From Meiothermus sp. CFH 77666 (lineage in GTDB: Bacteria > Deinococcota > Deinococci > Deinococcales > Thermaceae): a stretch of 64,000 nucleotides of DNA. Position 1 is the first letter of the stretch, and each line of letters starts with the position of its first letter. The notes below the pieces were generated by a model. It was not told the DNA's origin, ran no database searches, and saw only the letters and a list, made by a program, of their open reading frames with translations. The position numbers and the translations under genes are program-made. This document shows, piece after piece, positions 28,714-37,425 of this stretch. The stretch is from assembly GCF_017497985.1 (NCBI RefSeq), contig NZ_JAGDFV010000004.1:62001-126000 (forward strand), given 5' to 3'.

Positions 28714-29855
28714 GGCTCGAGGGGGTGGCTGTGGGGCGGCCCCTGCCGCAGCCCAGAGGCTATCCCTGGGGTCCTCTGGCCCATCTGCCGCGCTGGGCCG
28801 GTGAGCCGCTGGCGCTGCTAGAGGAAGGGGCGGCCCTGGGGCCGGTTTTCGGTTTGGGCCTGGGCCGCAAGGCCGTGGTGGGCTATAGCCCCGAATGGAA
28901 TAAAAGGTTGCTCACCGACCTGGAAACCTTCCGCTCCAAAGGCAGTTTTTCCAGCCTGACCCCCTACCTGAACGGCGGCATCATCACCACCGACGCCCCG
29001 GCGCACAAGCCCCGGCGCCAGGAGCTGAACCCCTATTTTCACGCCAAAGCGCTGGTGGGCCTGGAAGGGCGAATTCGGGCCGCCCTGGAAGAAATACAAC
29101 CCAGGGGCGAGTTTGAGGCCAACGCCTGGGCCTCCCAGGTTGCGCAGACCAGCCTGAACGTGGCCTACTTTGAAGGCCGGTTTCCCCAAGGGGAGCTGGC
29201 CCGGTTTCTGGCCCCCCTCAAAAAGCCCTTTCCGGCCCCCCTGCTGCCGCGCCCGCTGCTGTTTGCGCGGGTTCGGCGGCGGGTAGGGGAGATGCAGGCT
29301 GCCGGGTATGGCCTGGCGGGCCATCTGCCCGCCGACGAAGTGCTGATCGGGCTGGCAGCAGGCTACGATACCACCGCCCACACCCTGGTCTGGGCGCTCT
29401 GGCACGCCGCGCATTATCCCGACTGGCACCACCCGGCAGGCCATGCCCTGCTCGTCAAGGAGACCCTGCGCCTGTACCCGCCCGGTTTTATCGGGAGCCG
29501 CAGGGTGGTGAGGGGGCTAAAGTTCGAGGGGTACTTCATCCCCAGAGGTGCCCTGGTTCTCTACAGCCCCTACCTGACCCACCGCCACCCCGACCTGTGG
29601 GAAAGGCCCCTGGTCTTCGACCCGTCGCGCTTCCAGGGGCGCATTCCGGCCTGGGGCTACCTACCCTTTGGCGGGGGGGAGCGCACCTGCCTGGGGATGC
29701 ACTTCGCCCAGATGGTGTTGGAGATCGCCCTTTCGCTATTGGGGCCGCTCGAGCCCCTCCAGGGTGACCCCCAGCCCAGACCCGGCCTGACCCTGGCGCC
29801 CAGGGGGGCGCTATGGTTGCGCCCCAGGGGATATACCAAATCTGCCCAGAAGTGA
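28710..29855 (+). CDS. Cytochrome P450, carotenoid hydroxylase candidate
   Basis: A 381-residue soluble P450. The I-helix is AAGYDTTAHT (oxygen-activation AGxDT), the K-helix is KETLRLYPP (ExxR), and the heme loop is FGGGERTCLG with the Cys ligand. It is short, like CYP175A1 of Thermus, which hydroxylates the beta-carotene ring. A Deinococcus P450 hydroxylates C2 of the ring. Either position is possible here. TTG 28710 overlaps the upstream TGA stop; GTG 28725 is an alternative start. Last gene of the carotenoid unit. Confidence 0.88.
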   Translation: MRLEGVAVGRPLPQPRGYPWGPLAHLPRWAGEPLALLEEGAALGPVFGLGLGRKAVVGYSPEWNKRLLTDLETFRSKGSFSSLTPYLNGGIITTDAPAHKPRRQELNPYFHAKALVGLEGRIRAALEEIQPRGEFEANAWASQVAQTSLNVAYFEGRFPQGELARFLAPLKKPFPAPLLPRPLLFARVRRRVGEMQAAGYGLAGHLPADEVLIGLAAGYDTTAHTLVWALWHAAHYPDWHHPAGHALLVKETLRLYPPGFIGSRRVVRGLKFEGYFIPRGALVLYSPYLTHRHPDLWERPLVFDPSRFQGRIPAWGYLPFGGGERTCLGMHFAQMVLEIALSLLGPLEPLQGDPQPRPGLTLAPRGALWLRPRGYTKSAQK

Positions 29856-29883
29856 CACAAAAGCGATATACAAGTCCCTCGTA

Positions 29884-29924
29884 CGCGCCCCCTGGCGCGG
29901 CAAGTGAGGGGCGCGTTTAGCGCC
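29884..29924. terminator. Hairpins between convergent genes
   Basis: CGCGCC-CCCT-GGCGCG (29884-29899) is a perfect hairpin, followed by GGCGC-GTTTA-GCGCC (29910-29924). They lie in the gap between the P450 and the opposing GNAT gene and may act as a two-way terminator. No U-run follows. Confidence 0.45.
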
Positions 29925-29971
29925 GCTCACGCGCAGAGTTGGTAATAGGTTTGGGATAGGGGTACAAAGCC

Positions 29972-30535
29972 TCAAAAACACTCCCAATCTTCCCGGGTTA
30001 TTTCCATCGGCACAAACTCGGATTTGGGGGCCAGCCCAAAGTTGAAGCGAGGGGTGGGTGCTGGCGGGGTGGGCACGTGCCGAAAACCCGCTTTCTCGAA
30101 GGCCCGTTGGGCGCGCAGGTTGTGCTTGTAGGTGCGCAGCTTGACCTTTTGCAGCCGCAGGGTGCAGAAGGCGTATTCCAGCACCGCCTTGACCGCGTCG
30201 GTGCCGTAGCCCTGCCCCCAGCGGTTTTTGGCCCCGATCAGAATACCCAGGGTGGCCTCGGTGCGGGTCATTTCGTAGAGCTCCACCGTGCCCAGCCACT
30301 CGCCCTTTTCGTCCAGAATGCCAAACCCCATGCGGTCGCCCCGGCTGACCTCGCCCATCACCACCCGCTTGAAGAGCCAGAGGGGCATTTTGAGCGGACG
30401 GCTGCCGTTCCACTCGGCAATTTCGGGGTCGCGGAAGCACTCGTAAAACCGCCGCCACTCCGTTTCGGTGAGGGTTTCGGTGAAGGGCTTGAGGGTGACT
30501 TTCCCGTGGCGGGGCCAGGTGTTGCTGAGCGTCAC
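29972..30535 (-). CDS. GNAT-family N-acetyltransferase
   Basis: A 187-residue acetyltransferase of the RimJ/RimL-like type. The acetyl-CoA loop is GAKNRWGQGYGTDAVKAVLEYAF (R/Q-x-x-G-x-G/A) and the C-terminal strand KLRTYKHNLRAQRAFEKAGFR is typical. It would acetylate a protein N terminus or small amine; the substrate is not evident. The frame is open for 140 codons upstream, but GTG 30535 is chosen because TATGCT stands six bases before it. The gene is divergent from the serine hydrolase at 30609. Confidence 0.85.
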   Translation of the reverse strand: MTLSNTWPRHGKVTLKPFTETLTETEWRRFYECFRDPEIAEWNGSRPLKMPLWLFKRVVMGEVSRGDRMGFGILDEKGEWLGTVELYEMTRTEATLGILIGAKNRWGQGYGTDAVKAVLEYAFCTLRLQKVKLRTYKHNLRAQRAFEKAGFRHVPTPPAPTPRFNFGLAPKSEFVPMEITREDWECF

Positions 30536-30608
30536 CTTTTTAGCATACGGCAAAGCCCACGGGACAATGGTTTGGGCGGGCAGGATTGCGGTATAGACTG
30601 AATGGGTC

Positions 30609-31613
30609 ATGCTCGAGCAAGCCGCACAAATTGCCAGAGATGCCGTGGAATCGGGCCGGATTCCAGGGGCCGCGCTGGGGGTGGTGCATCTGGACGGTTC
30701 CACGGAGATGTTTTGCGCGGGTGTGAAGCATCTGCACAAACCGGGTGCGGTAGACCCCGACACGCTGTTCGACCTGGCCAGCCTGACCAAGGTGCTCTTT
30801 ACTGTGCCCCAGATACTCCGCCTGGTGGAGGAGGGATTGGCCGACCTGGACGACCCGCTTTCGCGCTTTCTGCCCGAGATGGCCTGGATGCAAGGCTCGG
30901 AGTTGCCCCGTCGCACCCTGCGCCAACTGCTCACCCACGTCTCGGGCCTGCCAGCCTGGGAGGCCATCTATACCTGGGGCGGCGAGGCCCATACCCTCAA
31001 ACACCGGGTTTTGCAACACCGCTGGGAGGTGGGGCCGGTGGGTGCCCACCTCTACTCGGACATCGGCTACATCTTGCTGGGGCTGGTGCTCGAGCGCGTC
31101 CGAGGCCAGAACCTGACCCGTTTCGCGCTTCCAGAGGGGTTTTGCTTCAATCCCACCCACCCCGACGACTGCGCCGCAACCGAGCAAGACCCCTGGCGTG
31201 GGCGCATCTTGCAAGGCGAAGTACACGACGAGAACTGCTTTGCCCTGGGGGGTGCCACCGGACACGCAGGGCTTTTCGGTAGCCTGCGGGGGATTCTGGC
31301 CTATGTCCACCGCCTGATGAAGGGCGAGGTGCTTTCCCCGGCAGCCCTGGCGGAGATGCGTCGCCCCCAGCACGCCGAGCGAGCCCTGGGCTGGCTGATT
31401 CCATACCCCCCCTACAGCGGCGGCAGCCTGTGTAGCCGCCAGACCCTGGGCCACACGGGCTTTACCGGAACCGGCGTCTGGATGGATTTTGAGCGGGGTT
31501 ATGCCTGGGTTTTGCTGACCAACCGGGTGCACCCCAGCCGACACCGGGAAACCGGCATCCTGGAGTTGCGGCGGGCAGTCGGGAACGCCATCGCCGCAGC
31601 GTGGAAGGGCTGA
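30609..31613 (+). CDS. Serine hydrolase, beta-lactamase/DD-peptidase family
   Basis: A 334-residue class C beta-lactamase-like protein. The catalytic SxxK is SLTK (S58-K61), the second motif is YSD (in HLYSDIGY; YxN is usual) and the third is HTG (GHTGFTG). It lacks a signal peptide, so a cytoplasmic esterase or peptidase role is likelier than beta-lactam resistance. The insert HPDDCAATEQDPWRG is the typical loop of the EstB/YbbE-like group. The start ATG is 74 bases from the divergent GNAT start. Confidence 0.85.
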   Translation: MLEQAAQIARDAVESGRIPGAALGVVHLDGSTEMFCAGVKHLHKPGAVDPDTLFDLASLTKVLFTVPQILRLVEEGLADLDDPLSRFLPEMAWMQGSELPRRTLRQLLTHVSGLPAWEAIYTWGGEAHTLKHRVLQHRWEVGPVGAHLYSDIGYILLGLVLERVRGQNLTRFALPEGFCFNPTHPDDCAATEQDPWRGRILQGEVHDENCFALGGATGHAGLFGSLRGILAYVHRLMKGEVLSPAALAEMRRPQHAERALGWLIPYPPYSGGSLCSRQTLGHTGFTGTGVWMDFERGYAWVLLTNRVHPSRHRETGILELRRAVGNAIAAAWKG

Positions 31614-31648
31614 TTGAGAATGAGAGGTTGGGCAAAAACCTGCCCTGC

Positions 31649-31759
31649 TCAGTCCAGCACTTCATCTGCCGGGCTGTTCTCGAGAATCCCCCGCCAGACC
31701 AGCGCTACCACGGGCAAGGCGACTACCAACAAAAGCAGTGCGGCCAGTAAACTTTCCAC
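31649..31759 (-). CDS. 36-residue single-pass membrane protein
   Basis: A very short open frame beginning at GTG 31759 encodes MESLLAALLLLVVALPVVA, then LVWRGILE and the acidic tail NSPADEVLD. This is one strong membrane helix with a short charged tail. TACCCT lies exactly six bases before the GTG, as at other leaderless genes here. It is followed upstream by another one-pass protein gene on the same strand. Plausible but too short to be certain. Confidence 0.45.
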   Translation of the reverse strand: MESLLAALLLLVVALPVVALVWRGILENSPADEVLD

Positions 31760-31815
31760 ATTTCAAGGGTAGGTTGGCTTGGTCAGCGTGGGGTCAGTGT
31801 GGCGCTGACAGAACC

Positions 31816-32064
31816 TCAAGAGGCTTCGTCTTTGCTGGGGTTTTTGGACAGGGCCCGCTGGCTGGCTTTGATGCCGGCATCGAAGTCAATCTCCATGGGC
31901 GGTTTGTCGTCCATATCCACAAACACCGAAGGGTTGTGCGGCTGAGAATTACGGGAATCTGAGGCTGGGTGGTTGCTGGGCGGGTTTCGTTTGCTCAAGT
32001 AGTACACCACAGCACCTAACAACACCAGAAGCCCCAAGAGCGCCACCACCCACACCCAGGTCAT
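31816..32064 (-). CDS. Small single-pass membrane protein
   Basis: An 82-residue protein with one N-terminal helix (WVWVVALLGLLVLLGAVVYYL), a basic stop (SKRNP) and a polar, Ser/Asn/Pro-rich cytoplasmic tail ending in FDAGIKASQRALSKNPSKDEAS. No family is recognised. ATG 32064 has TAGCAT six bases upstream (32076-32071 on the minus strand), predicting a leaderless transcript. It sits between recG's 3' side and the 36-residue membrane protein gene. Both may form one small operon. Confidence 0.65.
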   Translation of the reverse strand: MTWVWVVALLGLLVLLGAVVYYLSKRNPPSNHPASDSRNSQPHNPSVFVDMDDKPPMEIDFDAGIKASQRALSKNPSKDEAS

Positions 32065-32175
32065 AGGGCTATGCTACCGCAGTTCGGTTGGAGGACGGGT
32101 TTACGTGTGCAGAGGGGTGGGTTCTGCTGGAACATCACACCGCACAAATCTGGCTCAGTTCAGGTAATACGCTCA

Positions 32176-34560
32176 TCAAATCACCTCGCGGAAACCAATG
32201 GCCTCGGCCCGGGCTTGAAGCTCGCGCTTCAGGAGGGCGTGTTCAGGGTTATCCAGGTAGGGGTCGGCTTCCAGAATGGCCCTGGCCAGCGCCCGGCTCT
32301 CCTCGATGATGGCCTGGTCGGAGGCCAGGTCGCCGAGCCGCAGGTCGGGCATACCCGACTGGCGCACCCCCCGCAGTTCGCCGGGGCCGCGCAGCTTCAG
32401 GTCTTGCTCGGCAATATAGAAGCCGTCGGTGGATTCCTCGATGACCCGCAGGCGCTGCATGGTGCGCTTGGAGGTTTCACCCGCAATCAGGATGCAGTAG
32501 GACTCGAGCCCTCCCCGCCCCACCCGCCCGCGCAACTGGTGAAGCTGGGCCAGCCCGAAGCGCTCGGCGTTTTCGATGATCATCAGAGTAGCCTGGGGGA
32601 TGTCCACCCCCACCTCAATCACGGTGGTCGAGACCAAGAGGTCGAAGGCCCCCTGTTTGAAGCGCTCCATCACGGCGTCCTTTTCGTCGGGCTTCATCTT
32701 GCCGTGGAGCAGGTCTATGCGTACATCCGGCAGAAGCGTCTCGAGCTCCTCCCGCAGCTGGGTGGCGGCGGCCAGCTCGGCGGTGGCCTCCGACTCGCCC
32801 TCCTCAATCATGGGCGTGACCACAAACACCTGGTGGCCTTTCTGGATTTCCTGCCGGGCAAAGGCGTAAGCCTGGGTGCGGGTTTTCTGGGTGAGGATTT
32901 TGGTCTGGATGGGGGTGCGGCCTGGGGGCAGCTCGTCAATCTGGGAGACCTCGAGGTCGCCGTACAGGGTCAGGGCCAGCGAACGCGGAATGGGGGTGGC
33001 CGACATCACCAGCACATCGGGCCGCTGGCCCAGGAGCCGGCGGCGTTGCAAGACCCCAAAGCGGTGCTCCTCGTCTATCACCGCCAGGCCCAGATCGCGG
33101 AACGCCACCCCGTCCTGGATGAGGGCATGGGTGCCCACCACCACCTGGGTTTGGCCGCTCTGGAGCCGCTCCTGCACGGCCCGCTTCTCGCTTCCGGTCA
33201 TGGAGCCCACCAGCAGATCCACCGAGACCCCCAGCGGGTAAAGGTAGCGGGTCAGGTTGTCGAAGTGCTGCTTGGCCAGAATCTCGGTGGGGGCCATCAG
33301 GGCCCCCTGGGCGCCGTTCTGGGCAGCCACATAAAGGGCGGCGGCGGCCACGGCGGTCTTGCCCGAACCCACATCCCCCTGCACCAGCCGGGCCATCTGC
33401 CGCTCGGACTGCATGTCTTCGAGTATCTCGTTCAGCACTCGCTCCTGTGCGCGGGTCAGGCGAAAGGGCAGGGTGGAGCGGAAGCGCTCGACCATCTCGG
33501 GGGTTACCCGGAACATCCGGCCCAGCAGGGCCGAGCCGCCCGACTGAATCATCACCTTGAGCTCCAGCAGCAAAAACTCGTCGAACTTGAGCCGGTAGAG
33601 GGCTTGCTCGAGCTTCGCCTCCGAATCGGGGAAGTGGGCCTGGCGCAGGGCTTCGTCCAGGGTCAGGGCGCCGGTTTGCAGGGCCCGGTTTGCGGCCCCC
33701 TGTCCCCGCCGGTAGGGCTCGAGGGGGTCGGGTATGGCGGTGAAAGCCTCCAGAGCCCGCCAGACCGCCCGGCGCAGGAAAGCCTGTCCAATGCCCTCTT
33801 TGGCGGGATACACCGGCACGATGCGCCCGGTGGAGAGGGATTCGCCGCCTTCGTCCTCGAAGTATTCCACCATGAGCGAGATGTGGCCCCCGCGCTTTTG
33901 CACCCGTCCCGAGAGCACGATGCTGGCCCCTTCGGACATCTGCTTGAGCACCCAAGGCTGGTTGAACCAGACCCCGGTAAACTTCCAGCCCCACCCGTCC
34001 ATAAAGCGCACCTGCACCAGTTGCAGTCCTTTTCTGGGGGTCTTGACCAGCTCCCGGCTCAGCACCTTGCCCACCACGGTAGCCTTGGTGCCGTCTTCCA
34101 CGTCGCGCACACTTTGCAAGGTGCGGCGGTCTTCGTAGCGGCGGGGGTAGTAGTGGAGCAGGTCGCGCAGCACCCGAAGGCCCAGCTCGGCCAGCTTTTT
34201 TTTGCTGCCCGGCCCCAGGTTCAGGGCCTCGAGGGGGGTGTCGAAGTGAAGGGGGGTAGAACGGGGGTTTTCTGTTAACGGGCTCCTGTCCCCTAACCCC
34301 TGACCCCTGACCCCTGACCCCTGTGCCCTGTCCCCTCCTATTCCCCCCAGCAGCGCAATGGCCTTTTGGAGCTGGGTTTTGCGGGCCTCGGGCTCCATCT
34401 GTCGGTAGCCGGCCAGCATCCGGCGCACCTCGGGAAAGGGCTGGCCCAGGTTCTCCAGGAGCCTTTCCAAACCCCCCGCCACCACCCGATCCTGAGCGCC
34501 ATCGGCGAGTTCGCGCTGCAGGGGGCGGAGCAAGCGGGCTTTGAGTTCTTCGCGGGTCAC
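32176..34560 (-). CDS. recG: ATP-dependent DNA helicase RecG
   Basis: Remodels stalled replication forks and Holliday junctions. The 794 residues contain the wedge domain (about 190-290: GTKATVVGKVLSRELVKTP), helicase motif I GDVGSGKTAVAAAA, DEEH box (VIDEEHRFGV), motif III MSATPIPRSLALT, and the C-terminal QLRGRVGRGG. It is about 100 residues longer than E. coli RecG because of an N-terminal helical domain and a Gly/Arg-rich insert near residues 75-92. That insert is encoded by seven heptad repeats (34288-34336). GTG 34560 follows a GAGGAAGCC ribosome site. Confidence 0.95.
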   Translation of the reverse strand: MTREELKARLLRPLQRELADGAQDRVVAGGLERLLENLGQPFPEVRRMLAGYRQMEPEARKTQLQKAIALLGGIGGDRAQGSGVRGQGLGDRSPLTENPRSTPLHFDTPLEALNLGPGSKKKLAELGLRVLRDLLHYYPRRYEDRRTLQSVRDVEDGTKATVVGKVLSRELVKTPRKGLQLVQVRFMDGWGWKFTGVWFNQPWVLKQMSEGASIVLSGRVQKRGGHISLMVEYFEDEGGESLSTGRIVPVYPAKEGIGQAFLRRAVWRALEAFTAIPDPLEPYRRGQGAANRALQTGALTLDEALRQAHFPDSEAKLEQALYRLKFDEFLLLELKVMIQSGGSALLGRMFRVTPEMVERFRSTLPFRLTRAQERVLNEILEDMQSERQMARLVQGDVGSGKTAVAAAALYVAAQNGAQGALMAPTEILAKQHFDNLTRYLYPLGVSVDLLVGSMTGSEKRAVQERLQSGQTQVVVGTHALIQDGVAFRDLGLAVIDEEHRFGVLQRRRLLGQRPDVLVMSATPIPRSLALTLYGDLEVSQIDELPPGRTPIQTKILTQKTRTQAYAFARQEIQKGHQVFVVTPMIEEGESEATAELAAATQLREELETLLPDVRIDLLHGKMKPDEKDAVMERFKQGAFDLLVSTTVIEVGVDIPQATLMIIENAERFGLAQLHQLRGRVGRGGLESYCILIAGETSKRTMQRLRVIEESTDGFYIAEQDLKLRGPGELRGVRQSGMPDLRLGDLASDQAIIEESRALARAILEADPYLDNPEHALLKRELQARAEAIGFREVI
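34288..34336. repeat. Seven heptad repeats inside recG
   Basis: Seven consecutive 7-base units: GTCCCCT, AACCCCT, GACCCCT three times, GTGCCCT, GTCCCCT. Forty-nine bases of intergenic-type repeat lie inside the recG reading frame and encode GSGVRGQGLGDR-like residues on the minus strand. Confidence 0.85.
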
Positions 34561-34599
34561 GGCTTCCTCGTCAAATAACAGCTACATTGTACCCAGGCC

Positions 34600-34712
34600 A
34601 AACCGCTAACTTTGCGGTTTGGGGCAGCCAAGTTGCGCTTGTATAAGGTTTAGAGATGAATCCAGACTGCGCTAGAAAATCATGCTCCGGGCGCAATACC
34701 CGTGTGATTTTC
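34600..34712. other. Structured gap upstream of recG and the M16 pair
   Basis: The 308-base gap 34561-34868 has no gene. It contains a 7-bp hairpin AAACCGC/GCGGTTT (34600-34620). A second long inverted repeat GAAAATCA/TGATTTTC (34675-34712) has an inner CGGG/CCCG stem. These could be terminators or a small RNA; no known family is matched. TATACT at 34855-34860 is a likely -10 for the peptidase gene. Confidence 0.45.
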
Positions 34713-34868
34713 AATCATCCCAGTAGCCAAAACATAGGCGGGAGGTACTTATCTGATGATGCGGTTGAAGCTGATGGAGGATTCTGGTTCGCAATGTAAC
34801 GCTTCCCAGGGGGCCCAATGTCTCAAATGTCATGGTCTGGGTGGGGTGGGCTCGTATACTTGGTGGGT

Positions 34869-36101
34869 ATGGCGGTATCGCAAGTTGAAACTTTGGCCAA
34901 TGGCCTGACGCTGGCCGTGGAGGAACAGCCCTGGAACCCCGGTGTGGCCATGCAGTTACTGGTGCCGGTAGGCGCCGTGAACGACCCCGAGGGCATGGAA
35001 GGAGCGGCCAGCTTGCTGGAGGGCTGGCTCTGGAAAGGGGCGGGCAGCCGGGATGCTCGGGCCCTGGCCAATGCTTTTGACGACCTGGGGGTGCGCCGGG
35101 GCAGCAGCAGCGCCCTCGAGTACACCACCTTTGCCGCACAGTTTCTGGCCGAAAAACTCCCCGCGGTGCTCTCGCTCTATGCCGATGTGCTGATGCGCCC
35201 CCACCTGCCCACCGAGGCCCTGGAAGCCGTGCGCCAGATTGCCCTGCAAGAGCTGGCCTCGCTGGAAGACCAGCCGCCCAAAAAGATGTTTGCCGCCCTT
35301 CGCCGGGCGGTGTTTGCCAGCCCCCACGGGCGCAATCCCAGCGGACAGAAGGCCCACCTGGAAAGCATTTCCGCCGAGGCCCTGCGGGAAGACTTTGCCC
35401 ATCGCTATGCCCCCCAGGGGGCGATTCTGGCCCTGGTGGGGGGTGTACGCTTCGAGGAGGCCAGGGAAGCCGTCGAGAATGCCCTGGGTGACTGGAAGGG
35501 GGCCGGGGCGGGGTATCCGGCCATTGAGCTACGGCCCGCCCATACCATCCACCTCGAGCAAGACACCGCCCAGACGCAGATTGGCCTCATCTACCCCGAC
35601 ATCTCCTTCGACCACCCCGAGTTTTACAGCGCCCGCCTGGCCGCCCAGGTGCTCTCTGGGGGCAGCAGCAGCCGCCTGTTTACCGAGGTGCGTGAGAAGC
35701 GGGGCCTGGTCTACTCGGTGTATGCGGCTCCCAATGGCATCAAGGGCTATAGCTACCTGACCGCCTATGCCGGCACCACCCCGGAGCGGGCCGACGAGAC
35801 CCTGCAGGTGATGCAGGAAGAGATCGCCCGGCTTTCGCAAGGCGTCTCCGAGGCCGAGCTGGAACGCACCAAGATTGGCTTGCGGGCCGCCCTGGTGATG
35901 CAGGATGAGTCGTCGCGCTCGAGGGCCAGCAGCATCACCCGCGACCTCTACCTGCTGGGCCGGGTACGCACCCTGGACGAGATCGAGGCCCAGATTGCCG
36001 CCGTGGATGTGCCGCGCATCAACCGCTACCTGGCCGCCAACCCCTACCGAAACCCCTGGATAGCCACCCTGGGGCCGAGAAAGCTGGCCGTTACCGAGTA
36101 G
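34869..36101 (+). CDS. M16-family peptidase subunit lacking the zinc motif
   Basis: A 410-residue M16B protein. Where active members have HxxEH, this one reads GAASLLEGWLWKG, so the zinc ligands are gone. The C-terminal R/Y substrate-binding pair is kept (SSRLFTEVREKRGLVYSV). This is the pattern of the non-catalytic subunit of heterodimeric M16B enzymes; Thermus has a comparable adjacent pair. ATG 34869 is chosen over an upstream frame start because TATACT lies just before it and the fold begins there. The active partner follows 77 bases later. Confidence 0.88.
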   Translation: MAVSQVETLANGLTLAVEEQPWNPGVAMQLLVPVGAVNDPEGMEGAASLLEGWLWKGAGSRDARALANAFDDLGVRRGSSSALEYTTFAAQFLAEKLPAVLSLYADVLMRPHLPTEALEAVRQIALQELASLEDQPPKKMFAALRRAVFASPHGRNPSGQKAHLESISAEALREDFAHRYAPQGAILALVGGVRFEEAREAVENALGDWKGAGAGYPAIELRPAHTIHLEQDTAQTQIGLIYPDISFDHPEFYSARLAAQVLSGGSSSRLFTEVREKRGLVYSVYAAPNGIKGYSYLTAYAGTTPERADETLQVMQEEIARLSQGVSEAELERTKIGLRAALVMQDESSRSRASSITRDLYLLGRVRTLDEIEAQIAAVDVPRINRYLAANPYRNPWIATLGPRKLAVTE

Positions 36102-36178
36102 CGGGGGGAGAAGCGGAAAGCTTGTGGCCCAAGCCCGAAAGCCGATTTTTTCGAGCCACCTGCGTTTGTGGAGTAGAT

Positions 36179-37417
36179 ATGACCCAGACCCAATCTGCCG
36201 TTGAGTTCAAGCAGGCCACCCTGGAGAACGGCCTGACCGTGATTGCCGAGATCAACCCCGAGGCCAAGAGCGTGGCCCTGGGCTATTTTTGCAAGACCGG
36301 AAGCCGTGACGAGACCCCCGAAATAGCCGGGGTGTCGCACTTTTTAGAGCACATGCTGTTCAAGGGCTCGGCCAAGCGCGATGCCCTGGGGGTGAACCTC
36401 GAGTTCGACCAGATGGGAGCCCAGTACAACGCCTACACCTCCGAAGAGAATACCGTCTACTACGGAGCGGTGCTGCCCGAGTTTGCTCCCCGGCTCCTGG
36501 AGCTCTGGACCGACCTGATGCGCCCGGCGCTGCGCCCTGAAGACTTCAACACCGAGAAGCAGGTCATCCTCGAGGAGATTGCCCTGTACGAAGACCGGCC
36601 CAATGTGATGCTTTTTGATTGGGGGCGGGCGCGGTATTTTGCCGGGCATCCCCTGGGCAACAGTGTGCTGGGTACGACCGCTTCAATCTCGGCCCTGACC
36701 CGTGAGCAGATGGCCGAGTACCAGGCGCGGCGCTACACCCCCGGCAACCTGGTGCTGACCCTGGCGGGCCGGGTGGACTGGGAGCGAACCCTCGAGCAGG
36801 TGCAAGCGCTCACGGCTGGCTGGCCCCGGGGGGAGGCCAGCCGGGCCTACCCGGAGGTGAAGGCCCAGGTTGGCGAAATGCGGGAACCCTATCCCAAAGC
36901 CACTCAGACCTATCTGGTGCTGCTGGCTCCAGGGGTTTCGGCCCAGGATCCGCGCCGTTATGCGGCCAACATCCTGGCCAACATCCTGGGCGAGGAGGGT
37001 AACAGCCGCCTCTTCTGGGCCCTTACCGACAAAGGCCTGGTGGAGTCGGTGGGGGCAGGGGTGGACGAGGCCGACCGGGCCGGGCTCTTTTACATTTATG
37101 CCCAGACCGACCCGGTCAACGAGGAAGCGGTGAAGGCCGTGCTCCGCGAGGAGCTGGGCCGCCTCGAGCGCGAGGGGGTGCGCCCGGACGAGCTCGAGCG
37201 GGCCAAAAACAAGCTGGCCACCGCACTGGTGTTTGCGGGCGAGACCCCCATGCAACGCCTGATGAGCGTGGGCCTGGGTTATGTTTACAACCAAACCTAT
37301 GAGCCCCTGAGCGAGATTGCCCGGCGGGTCGAGGCGGTCACGCTGGACGATGTTAACGCCTTGTTGGAAGAAAAGCCCTTTAGCCGCAGCTTTTGCTACA
37401 GCCTCGTACCTGCGTAG
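36179..37417 (+). CDS. M16-family zinc peptidase, catalytic subunit
   Basis: A 412-residue M16B peptidase. The inverted zinc motif HFLEH (in GVSHFLEHMLFKGS) and the distal Glu region (EKQVILEEIALYEDRP) are intact, so this subunit supplies catalysis. It probably dimerises with the upstream inactive protein into a clam-shell that degrades short peptides in the cytoplasm. The C-terminal domain has SRLFWALTDKGLVESV with the R region but a less clear Tyr. ATG 36179 is preceded by GTGGAG. It ends eight bases before the CAP-domain gene. Confidence 0.92.
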   Translation: MTQTQSAVEFKQATLENGLTVIAEINPEAKSVALGYFCKTGSRDETPEIAGVSHFLEHMLFKGSAKRDALGVNLEFDQMGAQYNAYTSEENTVYYGAVLPEFAPRLLELWTDLMRPALRPEDFNTEKQVILEEIALYEDRPNVMLFDWGRARYFAGHPLGNSVLGTTASISALTREQMAEYQARRYTPGNLVLTLAGRVDWERTLEQVQALTAGWPRGEASRAYPEVKAQVGEMREPYPKATQTYLVLLAPGVSAQDPRRYAANILANILGEEGNSRLFWALTDKGLVESVGAGVDEADRAGLFYIYAQTDPVNEEAVKAVLREELGRLEREGVRPDELERAKNKLATALVFAGETPMQRLMSVGLGYVYNQTYEPLSEIARRVEAVTLDDVNALLEEKPFSRSFCYSLVPA

Positions 37418-37425
37418 GTAGCACG

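Noticed and set aside
30609-31613. Beta-lactam resistance gene
   Set aside because: It has the fold motifs but no signal peptide, and YSD in place of YxN. A general serine hydrolase is more likely.
32071-34278. 735-residue plus-strand open frame opposite recG
   Set aside because: It is the mirror of a confidently identified recG, has His/Gly/Pro-rich non-protein-like composition and no family motif. High GC produces such long antisense frames.
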